Of a stretch of DNA of 21,853 nt, positions 1 through 6,935 are shown one piece after another. This stretch comes from an uncultured Oscillospiraceae bacterium (lineage in GTDB: Bacteria; Bacillota; Clostridia; Oscillospirales; Oscillospiraceae): contig CAJUEU010000030.1 in the NCBI GenBank assembly GCA_910585735.1, positions 1-21,853 of the forward strand, written 5' to 3'. The stretch's first letter is position 1. Each line of letters opens with the position of its first letter. The notes beneath the pieces were generated by a model. That model searched no databases, had not been told where the DNA came from, and saw only the letters and a program-made list of their open reading frames with translations. A program made the position numbers and the translations under genes.

Positions 1-807
1 TATACTGCTGAAGAGATTGTTGGTCTTGCCGACTACATTGCCGGTGAGATCGATGATACTGACACCCAGTACAAGTTGGAGCAGGATACAACTGATGGTC
101 ATATTCTGAAGTTGTCCAGCAAGGCCAAGGGCGGCGAATGGACTGTGGTTGCCACTATCACCACTGTGGATACCATTTATGACGACACCGCTCTGGCTGG
201 TAAGGTGACTGCTCTGGAGGGGCTGGTTGGCTCTGATGCTGTTGCCACCCAGATTGCCAACGCCATCGCCGCTCTGAAGCTGGCAGAGACCTATGCCACC
301 AAGAACGAGGTCAAGGCGGTGTCTGATGCTATCGCTGTGCTGAACGGTACTGGTGAGGGCAGCGTGGACAAGAAGGTGGCAGACGCTGTGGCAGCTATCG
401 TGGCAGACGCTCCCGAAGCGTATGACACGCTGAAGGAAATCTCTGACTGGATCAGTTCTCATGCTAACGATGCCAGCGCTATGAACACTCAGATCAACAC
501 CAACAAGACAGACATTGCCGCCCTGAAGGCTCTTGTGGGAGAGCTGCCTGAGAGTGCTGAGGCCAAGACCGTTGTGGCCTACATCGCCGAGGTGGTTGGC
601 GCAAGCGTTGGTGAGCTGGGTGCTCTGGCCAGCAAAGACAAGGTGGCCAAGGCCGACCTTGCTGATGTCTTGAAGACCGAGCTGGAGGGCAAGGCGAACG
701 ACGCTGATCTGGCTGCTGTGGCTAAGAGCGGCGATGTGGCCGACCTAACGCAGGCTGAGGGAGCCTACTTCATTCTGAACTGCGGCAGCGCAACTGCTGT
801 TATCTAA
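1..807 (+). CDS. Phage tail fibre-like structural protein, 3' part
   Basis: The reading frame is open from the first base to the TAA at 805-807, so the 5' end lies outside the window; the internal TTG at 76 is not a credible start. The visible 268 residues are rich in Ala, Lys and Asp, with heptad-like stretches such as ALEGLVGSDAVATQIANAIAAL and a segment PEAYDTLKEISDWISSHAND of a kind common in trimeric tail-fibre and baseplate proteins. No enzymatic motif is seen. It lies 83 bp upstream of an Mtd_N-like gene and the DGR target, so it is probably part of the tail tip. Role is inferred from composition and position; the exact family is not recognised. Confidence 0.7.
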   Translation, partial: YTAEEIVGLADYIAGEIDDTDTQYKLEQDTTDGHILKLSSKAKGGEWTVVATITTVDTIYDDTALAGKVTALEGLVGSDAVATQIANAIAALKLAETYATKNEVKAVSDAIAVLNGTGEGSVDKKVADAVAAIVADAPEAYDTLKEISDWISSHANDASAMNTQINTNKTDIAALKALVGELPESAEAKTVVAYIAEVVGASVGELGALASKDKVAKADLADVLKTELEGKANDADLAAVAKSGDVADLTQAEGAYFILNCGSATAVI

Positions 808-837
808 TCAAGATAACTAAATAGTGCAGCAACAGAA

Positions 838-875
838 ACAAGCCCGCCTCGTCTTGATTGACGGGGCGGGCTTGT
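838..875 (+). other. Strong intergenic hairpin without a T-tract
   Basis: A 16-bp stem (838-853 with 860-875, one G-T wobble) closes a 6-nt loop. It starts 30 bp after the tail-fibre stop and ends a few bases before the AAAGGAGG ribosome site of the next gene. No T-tract follows, so it is more likely an mRNA processing or stability element, or a translational control hairpin, than a terminator. Confidence 0.6.
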
Positions 876-890
876 GATAAAGGAGGATTT

Positions 891-1235
891 ATGAGCGCTA
901 TGGAATTTGAAGGCCGTGTACAGACCAAGCGTGACACGAGCGCAAACTGGACTGCGGCTGACCCTGTTCTTCTAAACGGAGAAGAAATCCTTGTTGACAC
1001 TGCCAGCGGCGAAGTGCGCAAGAAGATCGGCGATGGGGCAAGTCCCTATACCAAACTGCCATTTGCAGATGAGGCCATCCGCAATCTGATTGGCGAAAAG
1101 GTGGCCGCAAATCAGGGCACCGAACATGCCGGGAAGATTTTGGGTATTGGCGCTGACGGCGTGGTGAAGCCGATCACAAACGCAGGCGGCGGGGGCGCTA
1201 AGACATGGGGCGATCTTGCCGGGAAAACAAGCTGA
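891..1235 (+). CDS. Small tail protein with Mtd N-terminal-like module
   Basis: This encodes 114 residues. The ATG at 891 follows AAAGGAGG at good spacing; a longer frame from 858 would run through the hairpin and is rejected. Residues about 5-60 (RVQTKRDTSANWTAADPVL, then GEEILVDT, then KKIGDGASPYTKLPF) match the pattern of the small N-terminal domain of the BPP-1 major tropism determinant and many tail-fibre proteins (GEI, then IGDG, then Y and LP). A Gly-rich tail (NAGGGGAKTW) follows. It sits 19 bp before the DGR target, so it is likely a tail-tip subunit or adaptor assembled with it. The domain assignment is by eye. Confidence 0.72.
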   Translation: MSAMEFEGRVQTKRDTSANWTAADPVLLNGEEILVDTASGEVRKKIGDGASPYTKLPFADEAIRNLIGEKVAANQGTEHAGKILGIGADGVVKPITNAGGGGAKTWGDLAGKTS

Positions 1236-1254
1236 GTGAAAGGAGCTGACAACA

Positions 1255-3402
1255 ATGGAGTATACGACAAAAGCGAATATGAAGAAGCCTGGGTATGACG
1301 ATCCTGTTGATATTCAGGACATCAACGACAACTTTGACACAGTTGACGGACACATCGGAGCGTCTCTGGTGTCTGAGGACGGCGTACATGGACTGCGGTT
1401 CAACACGCAGGACGAGGTGCTTGAGGTTTACAACGAGAACACCGGCGCATGGGAGGAAGTGGCAGGCGGCGGTGGAGGCGGCATCGCTCCACTGGATGTG
1501 AGCGGTGTGACTGTAGACGTGGGCAACGGACGGGTCTATCTGAAGTGGAGCGATCCGGCGGACACTGAGATCCAGGGCACCGTTGTGTGCCAGTGGGGCG
1601 GCACAAAGCTGGTGCGGAAGGCTGGCAGCTATCCCACCGGTGTGAAGGACGGTGTGCTGGTGCTGGACAACACCGTGCGGGACGCCTATAAGACTACCGC
1701 ATTTACAGACTCCGGCCTTACGAATGGCACGACTTACTATTACCAGTTCTTCCCCTACTCTACCGCGAAGACAGTGAATGTGAACGAGGTCAACCGCATC
1801 TCCGCTGCACCAAACCGGAAGAAGATTGGAGACATTCCTTCTCAGAGCGGCACACTGACCTACAACGGCAAGACACAGACCCCCAGTTGGACTGGGTATG
1901 ACAGCAACAAGATGACCATTGGCGGCGTGACATCAAGTACTGACGCAGGGAGCTACACCGCAACATTTACTCCGCTGGATGACTACTGCTGGAGCGACGG
2001 CACCACAGCTGCTAAGAGTGTGCAGTGGACGATCGCCCGGCAGAGCACAGCTGTCCCAGCCCAGAACGGCACGTTGACATACAACGGCGGTTCGCAGACC
2101 CCCAGTTGGACTGGGTATGACAGCAACAAGATGACGCTGGGCGGCACCAATGCGGGCACCAATGCGGGCAGCTATAACGCTACATTTACCATTGGAGCGA
2201 ACTACATCTGGTCAGACGGAACGACTTCGGTGAAGACGGTGGCGTGGAAGATCAACAAGAAGGCCGGGTCACTGAGCATCAGTCCAACCTCTATTACCTT
2301 GAACCTTGACAAGAAGACGGCTACGATCGCCGTGACACGTGAGGGCAATGGGGCGATCAGCGCCGTTTCCAGCAATACTGGAGTGGCTACGGCGAGTGTG
2401 AGCGGTACAACTGTTACGGTGAGCCATGTGAACCAGACCAACGGCAGTGCCACTATTACGGTGAAGGTCGCTGAAGGGACGAACCACTTGGCCCCAGCCA
2501 ACAAAACCTGTGCTGTGACGGCAACGTTCATCGTCTCTACACTGAACGATAACTCCTGGGCGGCCATTCACTCCGTGTCGGCCAACGGCGCCAACTACTG
2601 GAGCGTTGGAGACCGGAAGAGTGTGCTTGTGAAGGGTACGGTGGGAACGCTGAGCGTGAATGCAACCTACTGGGTATACATTCTTGGGTTTAACCACAAC
2701 AGCACTAAGGAGGGCACCGGTATCCACTTCGGCGGGTTCAAGACGGCCCAGACCGGCGGAACGGATATTTGCCTTGTTGACTCTAAATATAACACAGACG
2801 TCAATAACGGTTCAAAACTTTTCAATATGAATCACTGGGGTAGCTCATCTTCTCCATATAACACCAACTATGGCGGGTGGGCAGCCTGCGATATACGGTA
2901 TGACATTCTGGGCAGCACAGACAAGGCTCCCACGCCTTACGGAAGCACTAAAACCACATCGGCAACGGGCCAAGATCCGTCAGCGGCCTGCGCTACCAAC
3001 CCAGTGGCAAATACGCTGATGGCGGCGCTCCCCGCCGACCTGCGGGCGGTGATGCAGCCCATGACCAAGTACACAGACAATAAAGGCAACAGTTCTAATG
3101 TGGCGGCCAACGTAACCAAAACCATTGATTACCTTCCTCTTCTGTCCGAGTTTGAAATCTTTGGTGCACGCAGCTATGCCAACCAGTACGAGAAGGATTA
3201 TCAGGCACAGTATGCCTATTACTCTGCTGGTAACTCTAAAGTGAAGTACCGGCATAGTTCGACGGGTTCCACTGCTCATTGGTGGGAGCGTTCCCCTCGT
3301 TGCCACGACAGCCTTAACTTCTGCCGTGTGAACACCAACGGCTACGCCACCAGTGGCAGTAGTGACAGTTCCTACGGGCTTGCCCCCGCTTTCAAAATCT
3401 AA
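1255..3402 (+). CDS. DGR target: tail receptor-binding protein with variable C-type-lectin-like domain
   Basis: This encodes 715 residues; AAAGGAG sits 9 bp before the ATG. Residues 1-40 (MEYTTKANMKKPGYDDPVDI) form an attachment motif common at the N-terminus of Firmicutes tail proteins. A Gly-rich hinge (GGGGGG, about 72-77) precedes a fibronectin-III-like domain (about 80-195), two near-identical Ig-like repeats (about 195-340) and a third beta domain (about 340-425). Residues about 425-715 resemble the DUF6273/FGE-type C-lectin fold used by DGR targets, ending in WWERSP, NFCRVNTNG and YGLAPAFKI. The last 43 codons are the variable region, where all substitutions relative to the template repeat fall on template adenines and alter 12 residues. 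By analogy with Mtd it should sit at the tail tip and bind a host surface receptor; the ligand is unknown. Confidence 0.9.
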   Translation: MEYTTKANMKKPGYDDPVDIQDINDNFDTVDGHIGASLVSEDGVHGLRFNTQDEVLEVYNENTGAWEEVAGGGGGGIAPLDVSGVTVDVGNGRVYLKWSDPADTEIQGTVVCQWGGTKLVRKAGSYPTGVKDGVLVLDNTVRDAYKTTAFTDSGLTNGTTYYYQFFPYSTAKTVNVNEVNRISAAPNRKKIGDIPSQSGTLTYNGKTQTPSWTGYDSNKMTIGGVTSSTDAGSYTATFTPLDDYCWSDGTTAAKSVQWTIARQSTAVPAQNGTLTYNGGSQTPSWTGYDSNKMTLGGTNAGTNAGSYNATFTIGANYIWSDGTTSVKTVAWKINKKAGSLSISPTSITLNLDKKTATIAVTREGNGAISAVSSNTGVATASVSGTTVTVSHVNQTNGSATITVKVAEGTNHLAPANKTCAVTATFIVSTLNDNSWAAIHSVSANGANYWSVGDRKSVLVKGTVGTLSVNATYWVYILGFNHNSTKEGTGIHFGGFKTAQTGGTDICLVDSKYNTDVNNGSKLFNMNHWGSSSSPYNTNYGGWAACDIRYDILGSTDKAPTPYGSTKTTSATGQDPSAACATNPVANTLMAALPADLRAVMQPMTKYTDNKGNSSNVAANVTKTIDYLPLLSEFEIFGARSYANQYEKDYQAQYAYYSAGNSKVKYRHSSTGSTAHWWERSPRCHDSLNFCRVNTNGYATSGSSDSSYGLAPAFKI
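1876..2135 (+). repeat. 41-nt exact direct repeat within the target gene
   Basis: Positions 1876-1916 and 2095-2135 are identical over 41 nt, offset by 219 bp (73 codons). They encode QTPSWTGYDSNKMT in two consecutive Ig-like repeats of the stalk, with similar but diverged sequence around them. The second copy also contains a 12-nt tandem duplication (2143-2166) encoding Gly-Thr-Asn-Ala twice. Confidence 0.9.
3266..3393 (+). repeat. DGR variable region (VR)
   Basis: This 128-nt stretch at the 3' end of the target gene aligns without gaps to TR 4133-4260. The 14 differences are at 3277, 3299, 3302, 3304, 3307, 3313, 3314, 3343, 3350, 3353, 3355, 3356, 3368 and 3389; TR has A at each one (7 to G, 5 to C, 2 to T). 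Altered residues include N to H, H to R, Y to C, N to L, N to Y, N to G and D to A. The invariant GC-rich block 3369-3388 is the likely initiation-of-mutagenic-homing (IMH) sequence; the change at 3389 may be an IMH versus IMH* difference rather than a mutagenesis product. Confidence 0.96.
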
Positions 3403-3418
3403 TCCAAAATCAAAAAAA

Positions 3419-3443
3419 ATCCGCCAAGCGAAAGCTGGCGGAT
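3419..3443 (+). other. DGR target-site hairpin/cruciform downstream of VR
   Basis: ATCCGCC and GGCGGAT pair over 7 bp, then after a bulged A, AGC and GCT pair around a GAAA tetraloop. It lies 26 nt past the VR end and 17 nt past the target stop. DGR targets are known to carry a short stem with a GRNA-type tetraloop just downstream of VR that enhances retrohoming. No T-tract follows, so it is not an ordinary terminator. Confidence 0.8.
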
Positions 3444-3556
3444 GGATTAGCTAAGAAAGTAAAAAAGCCAATCGCACCCGGCCTGCCGTGGGCCTTGCAG
3501 CCTGCGGCGGGTACGGAGCGTTATAATATACATTTCAGGAAAGAAAGGAGAAGGAT

Positions 3557-4075
3557 ATGTCAGTCCTAAAGGCACGGCGCTCTGAGAGCAGGGCGGAATA
3601 TGTCAATGTCGCCAAAGAGATCTTTCAGGGCACCATAGACTTTCTATCACGGCTGTCCGCACGGTATTCCAGGCTGATGGCACCTTCGGTATCCGGGCTT
3701 GCATCGAAGGTACTTGAGCACGCAGAGGTCGCCAACAGCATCTACCCGACGGACAAGGTGAAGTGTGAGACGAGAGAGTATCACCTTGTGGAGGCGAGGG
3801 GCGCTTTGATGGCGCTCGACGTAGAGCTTGCGCAATGTTATGAGATCATGATGAAAAATCCAGAGGGCTGCTTCACAGGCGTGGACGGAAAACGGTCTGT
3901 CGCACCGGCGGAGGCAAAGCGCAAGCTGGAAAACATGGCGCAAAGGCTGGGCGAGCTGATCGATGAGGAGAACAGCAAGCTGACGGGCGTGATGAAGTCG
4001 GACAAGGAGCGGCTAAAAGCCGCAAAACGAGCCGCAAAGAAGGCGGCGGAAGAAATTTCTCAGGAAGGAACATAA
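3557..4075 (+). CDS. avd: Avd-like DGR accessory protein
   Basis: This encodes 172 residues; the ATG at 3557 follows AAGGAGAAGG. The sequence is almost entirely helical, with segments about 15-50, 52-75, 80-100 and 115-160, consistent with the four-helix bundle of accessory variability determinants. It ends in a strongly basic helix (KERLKAAKRAAKKAAEEI). Avd proteins form a pentameric barrel that binds the RT and the template RNA and is needed for adenine-mutagenic cDNA synthesis. It lies between the target and TR, the usual place for this gene, and is longer than BPP-1 Avd (about 128 aa). Assignment rests on position, predicted helicity and charge. Confidence 0.82.
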   Translation: MSVLKARRSESRAEYVNVAKEIFQGTIDFLSRLSARYSRLMAPSVSGLASKVLEHAEVANSIYPTDKVKCETREYHLVEARGALMALDVELAQCYEIMMKNPEGCFTGVDGKRSVAPAEAKRKLENMAQRLGELIDEENSKLTGVMKSDKERLKAAKRAAKKAAEEISQEGT

Positions 4076-4132
4076 AGTTTTGTCATATGGGTGTGTTTCT
4101 GTAAAACGTGTCGATTGCTCCGTGCAGTCGCT

Positions 4133-4260
4133 GTTCCACTGCTAATTGGTGGGAGCGTTCCCCTCATTACAACAACAGCAATAACTTCTGCCGTGTGAAC
4201 ACCAACGGCAACGCCAACAATAACAGTAGTGACAATTCCTACGGGCTTGCCCCCGATTTC
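4133..4260 (+). repeat. DGR template repeat (TR)
   Basis: This is the non-coding 128-nt donor copy of the VR, between avd and the RT. It has 35 adenines, many in AAC/AAT (Asn) codons of the target reading frame, where random replacement of A yields many amino acids without creating stops. All 14 positions that differ from the VR are among these adenines; all 93 other positions are identical. The open frame across it (4108-4302) reflects shared codon structure and is not a gene. Confidence 0.96.
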
Positions 4261-4515
4261 GTATGCCGGAAACGGCTTGGGTCGCACACAGTAGCTCCAT
4301 GAGTGAGCGAACTATGACCTATGCGAAAGGAGAAACACTTCCCGCTTGGTGCGCAAGCACCTGCAAAACTGCCATCTGATACCCCTGCACGAACGCCGCC
4401 GGGAAACTGAGCGTGCATGGCGGAGGACGCACCTCACTCTGTTTCATGTGTAGAGGGTCAAGCCGGTTAGACGGTGCCCTACAAGAACCGGTACAGGTGG
4501 CGAACAAAAATTATT
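4261..4515 (+). ncRNA. Structured spacer of the DGR template RNA (TR to RT)
   Basis: No credible gene lies between TR and the RT start. The stretch has several short hairpins: GCCG-GAAA-CGGC at 4265-4276, GGTGC-GCAA-GCACC at 4348-4361, TGCACG/CGTGCA at 4386-4391 and 4412-4417, and CCGGTT/AACCGG at 4463-4468 and 4486-4491. In BPP-1 the RNA between TR and the RT folds, binds RT-Avd and supplies the cDNA priming site. This spacer (255 nt) is in the same place and has GNRA loops, so it is probably part of the template RNA. The boundaries are inferred. Confidence 0.6.
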
Positions 4516-5694
4516 ATGAGTAGACGAAAAGGCAGATATGAAAGACGCCAGGAAAGGCGTGAAGAGAAACGCATCCAACGATGCGAGGAGGTCGGAGGGC
4601 TGAAGGAGGTCTTCGGGTACGGGGATCTCTATCAGGCAGGCAAGAAATGCTGCAACGGCGTGCGCTGGAAGAACAGCGTACAGCGGTTTGAGCTGCATCT
4701 GTTCTCCGGCACGGCCAGACGGCGGCGTGAGCTCATTGATGGAACGTGGACGCCGGGGCACTATGTGCATTTTACCCTGTGCGAGCGTGGAAAGGTGCGT
4801 CCCATCGACGCTCCACGCATTCAGGACAGGCAAGTACACAAGGTATACACGCAGAAAGTCCTTCTGCCACTGTACAGGCCACACATGATATACAACAACG
4901 GCGCAAGCCTGCCTGGAAAAGGGTTTGAGTTCTCCAAAAATGAACTCAAGAAAGACCTGCGCTGGCATTTCAGGCGGTATGGACGTGGGGGATGGGTCAT
5001 CCTGATCGATTTCAAGCAGTTCTTCCCTTCTGTGTCTCACGAAGAGCTGTTCCGGCGGCATGACAGGTATATCCTCAATCAGGAAATCAGAAAAGTGGGC
5101 GACGATATTATCAATACGGTGCCCGGTGGGAAAGGAATGCCCCTTGGCGTTGAGCCGAGCCAGGCAGAAATGATCGCCTTCCCATCCGAGCTTGACAATT
5201 ATATCAAATGCCAGCTTGGAATGCAATGCGGCGGCCACTATATGGACGATTATTACATCCTGGTGCCGCCGGGGCAAGACCCCAAGGAGATCATGAACCT
5301 TGTGAAGGTAAAAGCAGAGAGGCTGAAGCTGACTGTCAGCCTTGCAAAGTCGAAAATCATACCGCTAACAAAGCCATTTCGATACTGCAAGGCGAAATAT
5401 ACGCTGACAGAGACCGGGAAAGTCATCGTGAACGGCAACAGAGACAGTATGAAACGGGCAAGGAGAAAGATCAAGGCATTCCACAAGAAGATCCAGAACA
5501 GTGAAATGACATATGAAGACCTGTGGACTTCCGTGAATGGTATGCTGGCCTATTTTAAGGCCTATGATGACCATACAAGGGTACTGAAGCTGCGCAGGCT
5601 TTTCTATGCTATCTTCGGCTTTTCCTGCGAGAGGCTTGAAAACTTTAGAATGAGAGGAGCAGAACATGAAATATATCACACACAGGCGATTTAA
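4516..5694 (+). CDS. DGR reverse transcriptase
   Basis: This encodes 392 residues from the ATG at 4516. The frame is open to a GTG at 4474, but that GTG lies inside a spacer hairpin and lacks a ribosome site, whereas the 4516 start gives the basic MSRRKGRYERRQERREEKR leader typical of these RTs. Motif A is LIDFKQFFPS (Asp165). The fingers motif reads GVEPSQ (211-216), the DGR-type GxxxSQ in place of the retroviral QGxxxSP. The catalytic box is YMDD (242-245). It copies the TR RNA into adenine-mutagenised cDNA that replaces the VR, together with Avd. No frameshift or lost catalytic residue is seen, so it looks functional. Confidence 0.93.
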   Translation: MSRRKGRYERRQERREEKRIQRCEEVGGLKEVFGYGDLYQAGKKCCNGVRWKNSVQRFELHLFSGTARRRRELIDGTWTPGHYVHFTLCERGKVRPIDAPRIQDRQVHKVYTQKVLLPLYRPHMIYNNGASLPGKGFEFSKNELKKDLRWHFRRYGRGGWVILIDFKQFFPSVSHEELFRRHDRYILNQEIRKVGDDIINTVPGGKGMPLGVEPSQAEMIAFPSELDNYIKCQLGMQCGGHYMDDYYILVPPGQDPKEIMNLVKVKAERLKLTVSLAKSKIIPLTKPFRYCKAKYTLTETGKVIVNGNRDSMKRARRKIKAFHKKIQNSEMTYEDLWTSVNGMLAYFKAYDDHTRVLKLRRLFYAIFGFSCERLENFRMRGAEHEIYHTQAI

Positions 5695-6064
5695 GGGCGA
5701 CGCTATCTGCGGACAGGTCAACATCCCGGCGCTCACCTCGCTGGAGAGCCTGAACGGCGTTATTATGCTTGGCGAGAAGGCTCTATGCTATGAGAAGAGT
5801 GAAAATGCCCATCAGTTCTTTGCCCAGAATGAGGACGGAGAAGGGCTGAAGCGGGGTCAACTGACCCAGGCCATCCAGAAAACGCTGGCAAGGCGTGACA
5901 AGCAGTATCAGGGGCGGTGGGACAGAGTGTGGGATGATCCAGTTTGTCAGAAATATAAGCGGGCAGACCATGAAGACTACTGGCTTTGGAACCACGACTG
6001 GTTCCAGGCGGACATTAACACGCTGCGCCATATCGCCGCATTGGTCGGCGCAAAGGAGGTTTGA
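5666..6064 (+). CDS. Conserved-looking phage protein overlapping the RT 3' end
   Basis: This encodes 132 residues. The ATG at 5666 overlaps the RT by 29 bp and is preceded by AGAGGAGCAG, so it is probably translationally coupled. The N-terminal half begins MKYITHRRFKGDAICG; the C-terminal half is rich in aromatic and charged residues (RRDKQYQGRWDRVWDDP, DHEDYWLWNHDWFQAD). No transmembrane segment or known catalytic motif is seen. I do not recognise a named function. It could be a tail-associated protein or a cassette companion of the RT. Confidence 0.75.
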   Translation: MKYITHRRFKGDAICGQVNIPALTSLESLNGVIMLGEKALCYEKSENAHQFFAQNEDGEGLKRGQLTQAIQKTLARRDKQYQGRWDRVWDDPVCQKYKRADHEDYWLWNHDWFQADINTLRHIAALVGAKEV

Positions 6065-6068
6065 AATC

Positions 6069-6338
6069 ATGTATCGAATTATCAGTATGCAGGGCGATGA
6101 GATTGGCATGGTGGACGAGGTGTTGTACATCAAGGTCACCGAGAGCGGCAGCTTCTCCCCCTGCACTATGGAAGAAGCTGTGGGCGTGGCTGTGAACAGC
6201 GTAGCCTATAACCTGCTGGGGCATGAGGACATCGAGGGGACTGAAACCGTCATTGTGTCCAAGTGCGATGGCGCCTCCCTGGTAGCAAGCCAGCAGAAGG
6301 TGCTGGACAATATGCTTATCTCAATGCTGGAGGGCTAA
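6069..6338 (+). CDS. Small phage protein of unknown function
   Basis: This encodes 89 residues, beginning MYRIISMQGDEIGMVDEVLYIKV. The ATG at 6069 follows AAGGAGGT at the end of the previous gene, so the longer frame opening at 5895 is rejected. It is acidic and soluble, with a beta-rich N-terminus and a helical C-terminus. It begins 4 bp after one gene and ends 3 bp before the next, inside the tail-to-lysis operon. No domain is recognised. Confidence 0.75.
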   Translation: MYRIISMQGDEIGMVDEVLYIKVTESGSFSPCTMEEAVGVAVNSVAYNLLGHEDIEGTETVIVSKCDGASLVASQQKVLDNMLISMLEG

Positions 6339-6341
6339 GAT

Positions 6342-6935
6342 ATGAAAGAGAGAATGAAAGACCTTTATCAGGGTGGTTCCATCACAGCCTCTGGGCTGCT
6401 GAAGGCGCTTCATCAGGGATGGCTGACTCTTGAGGACGTGGTGGAGATCGTCGGCGAGAACAACGCCGCCGCCGTGATTCGTGACGCAAAGCTTCAGGAG
6501 ATCTCCAAGGCCTGCAACGCCGTCATTGTATCCGGCATGGATATCACACTTGGCGAGGAAACTGTTCACTTCAATCTGAGCATTGAAGACCAGACTAACA
6601 TTGCTAACCTGTTTCGTGTTGTGGAGCTGGGAGGTACAGCGTTCCCATACCAGTCAGACGGCGGCGTGTGTCGCATCTATACGGCGGCGGAAATCGCTCA
6701 AATCTACATCGCCGCCCAGACCCTTATCACCACTCAGACAACCTATCACAATGAATTGAAGTCTTATGTCCTTTCCTTGAAGGATACGGATAAGATCGCC
6801 GCCGTGACCTATGGCATGACGCTTCCCAAGAAATATCTCACTGAGATGCAGGCCAAGTTGGCTGTGGCTCAAGCGCAGATGGATGCCATTGTAGAGCGCA
6901 TGAATGCGATGGTGAGCGATAATGCCGAGCAGTAA
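6342..6935 (+). CDS. Phage tail-associated protein, DUF4376-like
   Basis: This encodes 197 residues. The central part runs from DITLGEETVHFNLSIEDQTNIANLF through PYQSDGGVCRIYTAAEIAQIYIAAQ, a pattern seen in a widespread tail-end protein: a short beta motif describing a quantity, then helices ending in coiled coil (EMQAKLAVAQAQMDAIVERM). Such proteins usually lie between the tail fibres and the holin, as here. Its end overlaps the next gene by 14 bp. Function is unknown; the DUF4376 link is a judgement by eye. Confidence 0.7.
   Translation: MKERMKDLYQGGSITASGLLKALHQGWLTLEDVVEIVGENNAAAVIRDAKLQEISKACNAVIVSGMDITLGEETVHFNLSIEDQTNIANLFRVVELGGTAFPYQSDGGVCRIYTAAEIAQIYIAAQTLITTQTTYHNELKSYVLSLKDTDKIAAVTYGMTLPKKYLTEMQAKLAVAQAQMDAIVERMNAMVSDNAEQ

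Noticed and set aside
3522..3527. TATAAT box upstream of avd
   Set aside because: No -35 element at 16-18 bp; the TTGCAG at 3495-3500 is 21 bp away. It could still be a weak promoter but is not supported.
4108..4302. 64-aa open frame across the template repeat
   Set aside because: It mirrors the target reading frame because TR is a copy of VR codons. No ribosome site precedes it, and it extends into the spacer hairpins.
4474..4515. GTG start extending the RT by 14 residues
   Set aside because: The GTG lies within a spacer stem-loop and lacks a Shine-Dalgarno site; the ATG at 4516 gives the usual basic RT N-terminus.
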